Origin: JACCTH01 sp963761985
Lineage (GTDB): Bacteria > Actinomycetota > Acidimicrobiia > Spongiisociales > ZC4RG35
Reading direction: 5' to 3'
NCBI GenBank assembly: GCA_963761985.1
Contig: CAVXIT010000012.1
Span: 1-64,000, forward strand
Length of the DNA stretch: 64,000 nt
Within the stretch, counting starts at the first letter, position 1, and each line of letters starts with the position of its first letter. The notes under the pieces were generated by a model that did no database searches, was not told the origin of the DNA, and saw only the letters and a list, made by a program, of their open reading frames with translations. Of this stretch, positions 53,443-61,980 are shown piece by piece. Made by a program: the position numbers and the translations under genes.

Positions 53443-55818
53443 TTAGCTCCTTGCCTTCTGAATTGCATCCCAGACCCGTCGCGGTCGCATCGGCATTTCG
53501 ATGTGAGTGACTCCTAGCGGGGCCAGGGCGTCTACCACGGCATTGACCACCGTCTGTGCAGAGGCGATCGTCCCCGCCTCGCCGATGCCTTTCACCCCGA
53601 GTGGATTGACCGGGCTCGGGGTCACGGTTCTGGTGAGGTCGAAAGACGGAAGGTCCTGAGCAGTCGGGAGGATGTAGTCGACCAAAGATGTCGTCAGACA
53701 GTTACCCTCGTCGTCGAACACCGCCTCTTCGAAAAGCGCCTGGCCAATTCCCTGTGCGATCCCACCTTGCACTTGACCGGCAACGATCATGGGGCTGATC
53801 ACGTTGCCGCAGTCGTCGGCGCCCACGTACTTGAGCAGCTTCACATCACCTGTTTCGGCGTCTACTTCCACTACCGCAAGGTGGGTTCCAAACGGCCAGG
53901 TGGCGTTGCCAGGACTGAAGCCGGCGTGAGCTTCGAGGCCCGAGTCCCATCCGGCCGGCGCCTTATGGGCCTGATAGGCGACTTTGGCAATCTCTGCCCA
54001 AGGCACGGCCTTGTCTTCGGAGCCGGCGACGTGGGCACCCCCATCGGCGAAAACGATGTCGGCCTCCGATGCCTCGAGGAGATGGGCCGCTAACGCCGTG
54101 GCCTTCTCCTTCACCCTCCGGGTCGCTTCGAAGGTCGCGGCTCCGTCGACTGCGATCGACCGGCTGCCAAAGGTTCCGACCCCCATTGGCGATTCCGAGG
54201 TGTCGCCATGGCGCACGCTGATCTGGTCGTAGGGGATTCCAAGTCCGTCTGAGACAATTTGGGCCCATGTTGTCTCGTGCCCCTGCCCGGACGGACCCGT
54301 CCCAATCAGAACGGTTGCGGTCCCGTCCGGATTGACCCGCACCAGACCAGAGCCGTTGAACGAAGCTGGGAGCCCGTAGCCGGCCCAGGAGAAGCCAATC
54401 TCGGCCAGGACCGCAGGCCCGAATCCACACACTTCGACGTAGGAAGAAACGCCGATCCCAATGTGGCGCCCCTCCTTCCGGGCCTCTTCCTGCATCTTTC
54501 GCAGGCCGTCGTAATCTGCCACCTCTTTGAGCGCGGCCACCGATGCCTCATAGTTTCCCGAGTCCAGAGAGAAACCGCATCCCATCGTCGCCGGGAACTG
54601 ATCGGCTTGCCAGTAGTTCTTTTTCCGAACCTCGAGCGGGTCCATCCCGATCTCCCGGGCGTACATATCGATGATCCGCTCCAGGTAGTAGATCGCCTCG
54701 GGACGGCCAGCGCCCCGATAGGCATCAGTAGTCATGGTGTGGGTGGTGACGCAGTCGATCTGAAAATGGGTCGGGAAGGTGTACTGCCCCGAAGCCACCC
54801 AGAGCCCAAGGAGCGGTATCGCGACGGTGAAGTTCTGGGTGTATGCCCCCATGTCGGCGAGGCCATCGATCTCATAGCCGAGGATCTCGCCATCCTTCGT
54901 GCCGACGATCGTCGCTGTTGCGACCCAGCCGCGACCGTGGATCGTGGAGCCGGCGGCCTCGCGTCGCGTCTCGGTCCACTTCACAGGACGGTTGAGTTGT
55001 TGGGCGGCGAAGCAAGCCAGGATCTCGTCGTTGTAAACATTGAGCTTGCAGCCGAAGCCGCCTCCCACCTCGGGAGCAAACACCCGGACAGCGTTCGCGG
55101 CGATGCCAAACGTCTTGGCGATCGCGCCCGAAAGGGCATGGGGAATCTGGCTCGACGAGTGAACCGTGAACCGCTCGTAGCCCCCGTTCCACTCGGCCAT
55201 CACGACCCTCGGTTCGATGGCCACGGGAATTAAACGCTGATTGACCATTTCCTGGGAAACGACAACCGCGTCCTCTCGCTTTTTGGCCTCTTCGATCTTC
55301 GGCTTCTGAGATTCGAGCCCCAACGCAGCCCAATACCCGTGATACGTCCAACTGTGGATGACGTTCGAATCGAGCTCGTCGTGGACTTTGACTTTGTCGG
55401 AGGCGGATTCCTTTAGGTCGACAATGGCTTTCAATACCTCGTAGCTGACTTCAATCGCATCGGCGGCGTCTCTCGCCTGGGCCGGCGACTCGGCGACGAC
55501 CAGGGCGACGGCTTCCCCGACGTGCTTTACGACCCCGTCAGCGAGAAGGGGTCGCAGTTTTCCGATCGGCACCTGGGCCAACAGCGGACCGAGATAGGAA
55601 ACGTCTTCATGGGTGTAGACCGCGACCACCCCCGGCATCGACTTCGCGGCTTCGGAGTCGATCGAGTTGAGTCGAGCATGGGCGTGGGGGCTCCGAACAA
55701 ACGCCATATGCAGCATGCCAACGGCCTTTATGTCATCGACATACGTGCCCCGCCCTGTGATCAGAGCCGGGTCCTCTTTTCTCCTGACAACCCCGCCCAT
55801 CACACTTGTCGTGCTCAT
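53443..55818 (-). CDS. coxL: Molybdenum hydroxylase large subunit, form II CoxL-like
   Basis: 791 residues. Mo-MCD binding protein of the xanthine oxidase family: RRKEDPALITGRGTYVDDIK, VGGGFGCKLNVYNDEILACF (residues 252-270), active-site loop TTDAYRGAGRPEAIYYLERI (AYRGAGR at 366-372), GTGPSGQGHETTWAQIVSDG, and the catalytic Glu in GIGEAGTIAS near the C-terminus. The loop AYRGAGR defines form II ('OMP-type'); true aerobic CO dehydrogenase has AYXCSFR with the Cu-binding Cys, which is absent. It therefore probably hydroxylates an aromatic or N-heterocyclic substrate. Overlaps coxS by ATGA. Confidence 0.92.
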   Translation of the reverse strand: MSTTSVMGGVVRRKEDPALITGRGTYVDDIKAVGMLHMAFVRSPHAHARLNSIDSEAAKSMPGVVAVYTHEDVSYLGPLLAQVPIGKLRPLLADGVVKHVGEAVALVVAESPAQARDAADAIEVSYEVLKAIVDLKESASDKVKVHDELDSNVIHSWTYHGYWAALGLESQKPKIEEAKKREDAVVVSQEMVNQRLIPVAIEPRVVMAEWNGGYERFTVHSSSQIPHALSGAIAKTFGIAANAVRVFAPEVGGGFGCKLNVYNDEILACFAAQQLNRPVKWTETRREAAGSTIHGRGWVATATIVGTKDGEILGYEIDGLADMGAYTQNFTVAIPLLGLWVASGQYTFPTHFQIDCVTTHTMTTDAYRGAGRPEAIYYLERIIDMYAREIGMDPLEVRKKNYWQADQFPATMGCGFSLDSGNYEASVAALKEVADYDGLRKMQEEARKEGRHIGIGVSSYVEVCGFGPAVLAEIGFSWAGYGLPASFNGSGLVRVNPDGTATVLIGTGPSGQGHETTWAQIVSDGLGIPYDQISVRHGDTSESPMGVGTFGSRSIAVDGAATFEATRRVKEKATALAAHLLEASEADIVFADGGAHVAGSEDKAVPWAEIAKVAYQAHKAPAGWDSGLEAHAGFSPGNATWPFGTHLAVVEVDAETGDVKLLKYVGADDCGNVISPMIVAGQVQGGIAQGIGQALFEEAVFDDEGNCLTTSLVDYILPTAQDLPSFDLTRTVTPSPVNPLGVKGIGEAGTIASAQTVVNAVVDALAPLGVTHIEMPMRPRRVWDAIQKARS

Positions 55819-56345
55819 GCCGACACCTCTACTTCCAGGTCTTCCTGGTCCGGTACTGGCCAATCGGGTGCTGGTGGTTTTTCGCCCCGAAGCTTTGCCC
55901 CGGCGTATTCAATCGCCTTGACGATGTTGTGATAGCCCGTGCAACGACAGAGATTTCCCTCGATGCCATGGCGGATCTCGTCCTCGGTCGGGTTGTTGTT
56001 CTCTTCGAGCAGCCCAACTGCAGCCATGATCATCCCGGGCGTGCAAAAGCCACATTGGAGACCGTGTCGCTCCCAAAAACCTTCCTGAACGGCATGAAGC
56101 TCTCCGTTTTGGGCTAGTCCTTCGATCGTGGTGATGGTGGCGCCTTCGGCGGCAACCGCCAGCATCGTGCACGACTTGACGGTTCGTCCGTCATACATCA
56201 CCGTGCAGGCGCCGCAATAGCTCGTCTCACACCCGATATGGGTTCCGGTGAGATTGAGGTTCTCGCGGATGAAGTGGACGAGGAGGGTGCGAGGGTCGAT
56301 GTCCCCGCTGACCGATCGCTCATTGACCGTCATCGAGACCTGCAA
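55815..56345 (-). CDS. coxS: [2Fe-2S] small subunit of a molybdenum hydroxylase (CoxS-like)
   Basis: 176 residues. N-terminal plant-type [2Fe-2S] (HIGCETSYCGACTVMYDGRT ... SCTML) and C-terminal helical [2Fe-2S] domain (GLQCGFCTPGMIMAA, GNLCRCTGYHNIVKAIEY). It relays electrons from the Mo site in CoxL to FAD in CoxM. TTG 56345 is supported by GGAGG five bases upstream and gives MQVSMTVN; ATG 56333 is the alternative. First gene of the operon. Confidence 0.93.
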   Translation of the reverse strand: MQVSMTVNERSVSGDIDPRTLLVHFIRENLNLTGTHIGCETSYCGACTVMYDGRTVKSCTMLAVAAEGATITTIEGLAQNGELHAVQEGFWERHGLQCGFCTPGMIMAAVGLLEENNNPTEDEIRHGIEGNLCRCTGYHNIVKAIEYAGAKLRGEKPPAPDWPVPDQEDLEVEVSA

Positions 56346-56456
56346 AAGACCTCCTTGGTTCTAGATCCGGAAGGTATCACGGGGGGTATGCCTGGAGTCG
56401 GCCGGCGCCGGTATTAACTATCGTTTTTGCCACCTCGATGCGCGAAAGGAGCCCAG

Positions 56457-56969
56457 ATGGAAACAAGACCCGAGCACAACAGGGGGTATCTGGCGCCGCC
56501 GCATAACCGGCGTCTTGCTGGTTGGCTTCGATCGCCTGTGCCGGTACCGCCCCTAGCGCAGACGATCCTACCAGCACGGTCGCAGTCGTCCGCGCCAGCG
56601 ACGACAGCGGTGACATCGGAGACCGTTACGACCACATCCGCGGCGCCCACGTCCACCACCTTGGCGGCGGACGCGGCACCTCCAGAGCTGGAGGGACTTT
56701 GGAAGGTCGACGCCGGACAAGGCGAAACTCTACGGATAACCTTCCGCGGGAACAGTTACAGCTGGGCCCACGGGGCCGGGGGCCACATTTCAGTCAACGG
56801 AGACGTCATCGAGTTCTCCGACGCAATGGACCAGATTTCGTGTCCGGGCTCGGGGAGTTATCGCTGGCAGATCGAAGGGGACATCTTGACTTTCACCCTT
56901 CTCGAGCCCGGGGATGATTGCAGCGTGAGGCAAGCGCACTTCGCCGATGGTAAGGAGTACTACCGCTAG
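56457..56969 (+). CDS. Small exported protein, N-terminus unclear (possible frameshift)
   Basis: 170 residues from ATG 56457, which has AAAGGAG at good distance. The C-terminal ~85 residues form a beta-rich domain (PPELEGLWKVDAGQGETLRI, TFRGNSYSWAHGAGGHISVN, DVIEFSDAMDQISCPGSGSY, TFTLLEPGDDCSVRQAHFAD) like small calycin-type extracytoplasmic proteins, after a Thr/Ser-rich linker (ATTAVTSETVTTTSAAPTST). No signal peptide is in this frame, but a lipobox-like LASIACAG is encoded at 56522 in another frame, suggesting one or two indels. Function unknown. Confidence 0.5.
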   Translation: METRPEHNRGYLAPPHNRRLAGWLRSPVPVPPLAQTILPARSQSSAPATTAVTSETVTTTSAAPTSTTLAADAAPPELEGLWKVDAGQGETLRITFRGNSYSWAHGAGGHISVNGDVIEFSDAMDQISCPGSGSYRWQIEGDILTFTLLEPGDDCSVRQAHFADGKEYYR

Positions 56970-57022
56970 CGCAATCGGGGCCCAAATGCTCCAAGTCACG
57001 GATCTATCGTCTTGGGCCGCTG

Positions 57023-57886
57023 ATGGTCACGGCAGCACCTCCGATCTCAACTTCCTTTCGTTGGTTGCGGTCTCTCTCTGGCTTCGTGATCATCCTCCTG
57101 ATCCTCGCCGGGATCTGGGAGGGCTACAAGCTTCTCGCCGGAACCGGGCTACCGCTGCCGGTCCGGGCCGACGACCGCTCGATGCCGCACCTCTGGGACA
57201 TCGTGCGATCGATCTTCGAACCGGCTCGTCGCGGGAGCGAAGAATCTTTGGGCTGGCTCCTTACCAAAGCCTCGTTCGTGACTTTCCGAGAGGCTGTCGC
57301 CGGGTTTGCCGCCGGAAGCCTGATCGGCCTCGGACTCGGCCTCCTCTTCGTGCGCTTGCCCCTGGCCGAACGAGGCCTGATGCCCTGGGTGGTCGCTAGC
57401 CAGACAATCCCGCTTCTTGCCATCGCCCCAATGGTGGTGCTGTGGGCAGGAAAGTACCGGCTGCCACTCTGGATCCCGATCGCGGCTCTCGCTGCTTTTC
57501 TCTCGTTCTTCCCGGTTACGGTCAACACCATCCGCGGCCTGCGCTCTCCAAGTCCCACCTCAGCCGAGCTGTTCCGATCCTTTGCCGCTTCTCCTTCCCA
57601 GGAGTTTCGCAAGCTCCGAATTCCAGCCGCCTTTCCGTTTCTCTTTACCGCCTTGAAAGTTGCGGCGGGTGCAAGCGTCGTCGGCACGATTGTCGGCGAG
57701 CTCCCGAGCGGTCTTCCCAACGGTCTCGGCCGCCAACTGCTGACCTTCAGCTACTACTACTCGAGCGGGCCAGAGAAGCTCTTTGCGGCGGTCCTCTTTG
57801 CGGTACTTCTAGGGCTCGTGTTTGTCGGTCTGGTGTCGTTGGTCGAACGGATACTGATCCCGCCGGCCCGCCGGGTGCAGTCATGA
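57023..57886 (+). CDS. ABC transporter permease (SsuC/TauC/ThiX type)
   Basis: 287 residues, six TM helices. LSGFVIILLILAGIWEGYKL, FREAVAGFAAGSLIGLGLGL, VVASQTIPLLAIAPMVVLWA, the EAA-type loop SAELFRSFAASPSQEFRKLR, then FTALKVAAGASVVGTIVGEL. First gene of permease-ATPase-permease-binding protein. The two permeases would form a heterodimeric channel for a small N- or S-containing organic substrate. ATG 57023 lacks a strong ribosome site. Confidence 0.87.
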   Translation: MVTAAPPISTSFRWLRSLSGFVIILLILAGIWEGYKLLAGTGLPLPVRADDRSMPHLWDIVRSIFEPARRGSEESLGWLLTKASFVTFREAVAGFAAGSLIGLGLGLLFVRLPLAERGLMPWVVASQTIPLLAIAPMVVLWAGKYRLPLWIPIAALAAFLSFFPVTVNTIRGLRSPSPTSAELFRSFAASPSQEFRKLRIPAAFPFLFTALKVAAGASVVGTIVGELPSGLPNGLGRQLLTFSYYYSSGPEKLFAAVLFAVLLGLVFVGLVSLVERILIPPARRVQS

Positions 57887-58656
57887 CCCCCATGGTCGCC
57901 CTTGAAGGCGTCGACAAGGTCTTCACCGGTCGCAAGGGAGCCACGACCACCGCTCTCAAAGGGATCGACCTCGAGATCGGCGCTGGCGAATTCGTCTCCG
58001 TGCTCGGTCCCTCGGGGTGCGGGAAATCGACGCTCCTCCGCATCGTGGGGGACCTGCTCGAACCTACCGCGGGCACCGTCACCGTCAACGGCAAGTCTCC
58101 CGCCGAGGCGCGCAGGGATCGCGACTACGGGATGGTCTTCCAACAAGCCACCCTCCTCGATTGGCGCCGGGTTCTGCGCAATGTCGCCCTTCCCCTCGAG
58201 ATCACCGGCATGAGCGAAGACGAGCGCGAGAAGAAGGCGCGTGCGATGCTCGAGCTCGTCGAACTGACCGAGTTCGCCGACCACTATCCGTGGCAGTTGT
58301 CTGGTGGTATGCAGCAACGAGTGGCGATCGCGCGATCGCTCACCCTTGAGCCGGCTCTCTTGCTGATGGACGAGCCCTTCGGCGCGCTCGACGAGATGAC
58401 CCGCGAGCGAATGCAGATGGAGCTGATGAGGATCTGGCAGCAAACCGCCAACACTGTGATCTTTGTCACACACTCGATTCCCGAGGCGGTGTTCCTTTCG
58501 ACCCGGGTGGTGGTGATGTCGCCTCGGCCGGGAAGGGTCGCAGGAGTGGTCGAGATCGATCTTCCGCAGCCGCGTCAGTTCGAAACCCGCGAAGAACCGC
58601 GCTATTTCGAAAAGCTCGTCGAAGTGCGCGAGATCCTGCGGAAAGTCGAAGAGTGA
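57883..58656 (+). CDS. ABC transporter ATP-binding protein (SsuB/TauB/ThiZ type)
   Basis: 257 residues. Walker A VLGPSGCGKSTLLRIVGDLL, Q-loop YGMVFQQATLLDWRRVLRNV, signature LSGGMQQRVAIARSLTLEPA, Walker B LLLMDEPFGALDEMTRERMQ, H-loop VIFVTHSIPEAVFLS. The GALDEMTR segment is typical of nitrate/sulfonate/taurine/pyrimidine-type importers. ATGA overlap with the first permease and GTGA overlap with the second. Confidence 0.95.
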   Translation: MTPMVALEGVDKVFTGRKGATTTALKGIDLEIGAGEFVSVLGPSGCGKSTLLRIVGDLLEPTAGTVTVNGKSPAEARRDRDYGMVFQQATLLDWRRVLRNVALPLEITGMSEDEREKKARAMLELVELTEFADHYPWQLSGGMQQRVAIARSLTLEPALLLMDEPFGALDEMTRERMQMELMRIWQQTANTVIFVTHSIPEAVFLSTRVVVMSPRPGRVAGVVEIDLPQPRQFETREEPRYFEKLVEVREILRKVEE

Positions 58657-59429
58657 CCAGGTTCCTCCGGCGGGCTCTGGCGCCGGCCCTGGTGTTCCTG
58701 GCGGTGGTCGCGCTGTGGGAGATCTGGGTGCGGGCCGCTGGAATCCAAGGATTTCTGCTCCCGCCTCCTTCAGAGATCATCCGCACTTTGCGCCACGAGT
58801 GGCCGGTGGTCTGGCCGGCTGGGCTCTTCACCCTTCGGGAGGCGCTCGGTGGGCTCATCGGCGGAGCTCTCCTCGGCACCGCAGCTGCGTTCGCAGTGGC
58901 GCGGTGGACGACCATCCGTCTCGGTATCCTGCCTTTCGGCGTAGCGGCCGGATCGGCCCCAATCATCGTCCTCGCCCCGATCACCAACCAGTGGTTCGGG
59001 ATTACGAACCCCGTCGCCAAAATGACTGTCGTGGCGGTGATGGTCTTCTTCCCGGTCATGATCAACATGGTGCGGGGACTCACCGACGTAGGCGGGGCCA
59101 AGCTCGAACTGATGCACTCTCTGGCCGCTCCGGACTTCACCACTCTGTGGAAGGTCCGACTGCCCAACGCCCTCCCGTACCTGCTCTCGGCGCTTCGGGT
59201 CGCCGTGGCGCTATCGCTGATCGGGGCCGTGGTGGCGGAGTACTTCGGGGGTTCTCGCGCCGCCCTCGGGGTTTACATCTCACAACAGGCCGGGCTCACC
59301 CGGATGGCCGAAGCCTGGGCCGGAATTCTGGTCGCCACTCTGCTTGGAGCGGCGCTTCAGCTCCTGGTGATGCTCGCCGAGCGAATACTCATCCCCTGGC
59401 ACCCTTCCCGCCGCAGCGCAGTTGTCTGA
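58653..59429 (+). CDS. Second ABC transporter permease
   Basis: 258 residues, six TM helices. LAPALVFLAVVALWEIWVRA, LREALGGLIGGALLGTAAAF, SAPIIVLAPITNQWFGITNP, EAA-type loop GGAKLELMHSLAAPDFTTLW plus KVRLPNALPYLLSALRVAVA, then EYFGGSRAALGVYISQQAGL. Paralogue of the permease at 57023. GTG 58653 overlaps the ATPase stop. Confidence 0.9.
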   Translation: MTRFLRRALAPALVFLAVVALWEIWVRAAGIQGFLLPPPSEIIRTLRHEWPVVWPAGLFTLREALGGLIGGALLGTAAAFAVARWTTIRLGILPFGVAAGSAPIIVLAPITNQWFGITNPVAKMTVVAVMVFFPVMINMVRGLTDVGGAKLELMHSLAAPDFTTLWKVRLPNALPYLLSALRVAVALSLIGAVVAEYFGGSRAALGVYISQQAGLTRMAEAWAGILVATLLGAALQLLVMLAERILIPWHPSRRSAVV

Positions 59430-59509
59430 ATTGTTCGCAGCTGCATAAACGGTCCTAAATTGCGATTCGCGCCGGAGTACCTCCGGCCTTTGAACGAGGA
59501 GAGATATTT

Positions 59510-60703
59510 GTGAGCAAGCTCATTCGAGCACTGGTTCTCGTGACGCTCCTGGCAATGGTGATCGCCGCGTGTGGAGGCGACGGAACCGCCACGACCACGA
59601 CCGCCGGCGCGACTCCAGCGACGACTGCGGGCGAAACCCCCGCCACGACTGCTGGTGGTACCGAGACAACGGCGGCACCCGAGGTGACTACTGGCGAACT
59701 GATCCCGGTTCGTCTGCAGCTCCAGTGGGTTACCCAGGCCCAGTTCGCCGGCTATTTCGCCGCGATCGAGCAGGGCTTCTACACCGAAGAGGGTTTGGAC
59801 GTCACGATTCTCGAAGGCGCGGTCGACATCGTTCCGCAGCAGGTCGTCGCGGCGGGCGGAGCTGAGTTTGGCTTGGCGTGGGTACCCAAGGCATTGGTAT
59901 CGCGCGAAGAGGGCGCGGAGCTGGTCAACATCGGTCAAGTCTTCCAGCGCTCCGGGACGCTCGAGGTCTCGTGGGCCGACGCCGGCATCACCACCCCCGA
60001 AGATTGGGAAGGCAAGCGAGTCGGGACCTGGGGCTTTGGCAACGAGTTCGAATTGACCGCGGCTATTACGTCGGTGGGTCTGGACCCAACCACGGATCTA
60101 GAACTGGTGCAGCAGCCGTTTGACATGTCGCTCCTGCTCAACCGGGAGATCGACGCCGCCCAGGCGATGACCTACAACGAGTACGCGCAGGTGCTGGAGG
60201 CGGTCAACCCCGACACCGGTGAGCTCTTTACCCCCGAGGACCTGGCGGTGATCGACTTCAACGACGTCGGGACCGCCATGCTCCAGGATGCGATCTGGGC
60301 CGATGCCGCCTGGCTCGAGGCCAACGAGGAAACCGCCTCGGCTTTCTTGCGGGCCTCTTTTCGCGGTTGGATCTTCTGCCGGGACAATCCCGACGATTGC
60401 GTCCAGATCGTGCTCGACCGCGGGTCAACGCTCGGGGCAAGTCACCAGGCATGGCAGATGAACGAGATCAACGCGCTGATCTGGCCGTCACCCGGCGGCA
60501 TCGGCGTGATGGACGAAGCTTTGTGGGCACAGACGGTTGAGGTGGCGGTGGGCCAGGGCGTGATCAGCGCCGACCCGGGCGCTGACGCTTATCGCTCTGA
60601 CCTGGCCGAAGCCGCCGTGGCAGAGCTCGAAGCCGAGGGCCTCGACGTCACCGGCGAAAGCTGGGAAAAGACCGAAGTGACGCTGAACGAAGGCGGCGAA
60701 TAG
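59510..60703 (+). CDS. NMT1/THI5-like ABC substrate-binding lipoprotein
   Basis: 397 residues. Lipoprotein signal ALVLVTLLAMVIAACGGDG (lipobox I-A-A-C), a ~40-residue Thr/Ala linker of near-repeats (TPATTAGETPATTAGGTETT), then the NMT1-like fold: RLQLQWVTQAQFAGYFAAIE, QGFYTEEGLDVTILEGAVDI, EDWEGKRVGTWGFGNEFELT, DAAQAMTYNEYAQVLE. This family carries HMP/pyrimidine-like precursors (ThiY) and related compounds. The Q-W-x-x-Q-A-Q-F-A-G-Y element is the hallmark. GTG 59510 follows GAGGAG. Substrate inferred from the amidohydrolase next door. Confidence 0.88.
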   Translation: MSKLIRALVLVTLLAMVIAACGGDGTATTTTAGATPATTAGETPATTAGGTETTAAPEVTTGELIPVRLQLQWVTQAQFAGYFAAIEQGFYTEEGLDVTILEGAVDIVPQQVVAAGGAEFGLAWVPKALVSREEGAELVNIGQVFQRSGTLEVSWADAGITTPEDWEGKRVGTWGFGNEFELTAAITSVGLDPTTDLELVQQPFDMSLLLNREIDAAQAMTYNEYAQVLEAVNPDTGELFTPEDLAVIDFNDVGTAMLQDAIWADAAWLEANEETASAFLRASFRGWIFCRDNPDDCVQIVLDRGSTLGASHQAWQMNEINALIWPSPGGIGVMDEALWAQTVEVAVGQGVISADPGADAYRSDLAEAAVAELEAEGLDVTGESWEKTEVTLNEGGE

Positions 60704-60721
60704 CAACTGCGAACCCAGGGT

Positions 60722-60748
60722 TGGTAGGGCTGTACAACAGCCCTACCA
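60722..60748 (+). promoter_or_regulatory. Intercistronic hairpin before the amidohydrolase gene
   Basis: TGGTAGGGCTGT (60722-60733) and ACAGCCCTACCA (60737-60748) are perfect 12-base inverted repeats with a 3-base loop, in the 67-base gap between binding-protein and amidohydrolase genes. No T-tract. It may protect the binding-protein mRNA 3' end, giving it higher expression than the downstream gene. Confidence 0.6.
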
Positions 60749-60770
60749 CCCACAGAACGAGAGGAATGAC

Positions 60771-61613
60771 ATGGCGAACGTGGTGCGAGCGGCGCTGGTC
60801 CAGACCGAGTGGACCGGCGACAAGGAGTCGATGATCAAAAAGCACGCCGACTACGCCCGCCAGGCCGCCGAGCAGGGCGCGCAAGTGATGTGCTTCCAGG
60901 AGGTGTTCTACAGCGCGTACTTCTGTCAGGTGCAGGAGAACGAGCACTTCGACGACGCCGAACCCATTCCCGACGGGCCGACAACTCAGGCGATGATCGA
61001 CCTGGCCAAGGAGACCGGCATGGTGCTGGTGCTTCCGATGTTCGAGAAGGAGCAGGACGGCTTCTACTACAACACCGCCGCGGTCATCGACGCCGACGGC
61101 ACTTATCTGGGCAAATACCGCAAGACCCACATCCCCCACGTCAAGGGGTTCTGGGAGAAGTTCTACTTCCGTCCCGGCAACACCGGCTACCCGATCTTCG
61201 ACACCAAGGTCGGGCGCATCGGGGTCTACATCTGTTACGACCGCCATTTCCCTGAGGGCTGGCGGGCTCTCGGCCTCAAGGGGGCGAAGATCGTCTTCAA
61301 CCCTGCCGCGACGAGCCGCGGCCTCTCGATGTATCTCTGGAACCTCGAGCAGCCGGCCGCAGCGGTTGCCAACGAGTACTTCATCGGTGCGATCAATCGG
61401 GTCGGCAAGGAGCCCTACGGCGACAACGACTTCTACGGCTCGTCCTACTTCGTCGATCCGCGCGGCCAGTTGGTCGGTGAAGCGGCGTCGGACAAGGAAG
61501 AGGAACTCGTGATTCGAGATCTCGACCTCGACATGGTCGAGGAGGTCCGCAAGACCTGGGCCTTCTATCGCGACCGCCGCCCCGACGCCTACGGAGACCT
61601 GGTCGCGCCCTAG
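60771..61613 (+). CDS. Beta-ureidopropionase/N-carbamoyl-amino-acid amidohydrolase (nitrilase superfamily)
   Basis: 280 residues. Catalytic triad Glu44 (MCFQEVFYS), Lys118 (GKYRKTHIPH) and Cys155 (GVYICYDRHFPEGWR), plus NPAATSRGLSMYLWNLEQPA and NEYFIGAINRVGKEP, which are very close to beta-ureidopropionase and N-carbamoylputrescine amidase. Cleaves N-carbamoyl-beta-alanine (or similar) to amine, CO2 and NH3. With the ThiY-like importer and the class III aminotransferase downstream it fits the end of reductive pyrimidine degradation. ATG 60771 has a GAGAGG leader. Confidence 0.9.
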   Translation: MANVVRAALVQTEWTGDKESMIKKHADYARQAAEQGAQVMCFQEVFYSAYFCQVQENEHFDDAEPIPDGPTTQAMIDLAKETGMVLVLPMFEKEQDGFYYNTAAVIDADGTYLGKYRKTHIPHVKGFWEKFYFRPGNTGYPIFDTKVGRIGVYICYDRHFPEGWRALGLKGAKIVFNPAATSRGLSMYLWNLEQPAAAVANEYFIGAINRVGKEPYGDNDFYGSSYFVDPRGQLVGEAASDKEEELVIRDLDLDMVEEVRKTWAFYRDRRPDAYGDLVAP

Positions 61614-61975
61614 AGGCGCGATCTTCCGATGGTCCCTAAATGCGTGTCGGTGAATGAGCCGGAGAGCTTGAGCCCGTAACCAAGAAGGCGGTCCATGCCG
61701 ATGTGGGCCAGCCAGATCGAGCCGACCGCAAGAGCGCTAAGCGGGCCACCGAGCAGGTACCAACCGAGCAATAGCCCGGCCCACAGAAACGTGTGGCCGA
61801 GGTTGTAGGTCGTGGCGCCGACGGCCGGATTTGCCAGGTACCCGATCATGGACAAGTCGGGCACCAACAACAACAGAGCGAACCACCACCAAGACCACTC
61901 GCTCTGCGAGAAACCATAAACCGCGAGTGCGAGCAAGAAGCCGCCCTCCAAACGTTGCGTGAGGACGGACGACAT
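61610..61975 (-). CDS. DUF4260 family membrane protein
   Basis: 121 residues, four hydrophobic segments: LEGGFLLALAVYGFSQSEW, WWFALLLLVPDLSMIGYLAN, GHTFLWAGLLLGWYLLGGPL, ALAVGSIWLAHIGMDRLLGY, then GLKLSGSFTDTHLGTIGR. The V-P-D-L-S-M-x-G-Y and H-x-G-x-D-R-x-x-G-Y-G-L-K motifs are those of DUF4260. Function unknown. ATG 61975 lies six bases after the upstream lipoprotein's stop; its own stop touches that of the amidohydrolase. Confidence 0.85.
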   Translation of the reverse strand: MSSVLTQRLEGGFLLALAVYGFSQSEWSWWWFALLLLVPDLSMIGYLANPAVGATTYNLGHTFLWAGLLLGWYLLGGPLSALAVGSIWLAHIGMDRLLGYGLKLSGSFTDTHLGTIGRSRL

Positions 61976-61980
61976 ATCGT

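Noticed and set aside
53443..56345. Aerobic carbon monoxide dehydrogenase
   Set aside because: The large-subunit active-site loop is AYRGAGR, not AYXCSFR.
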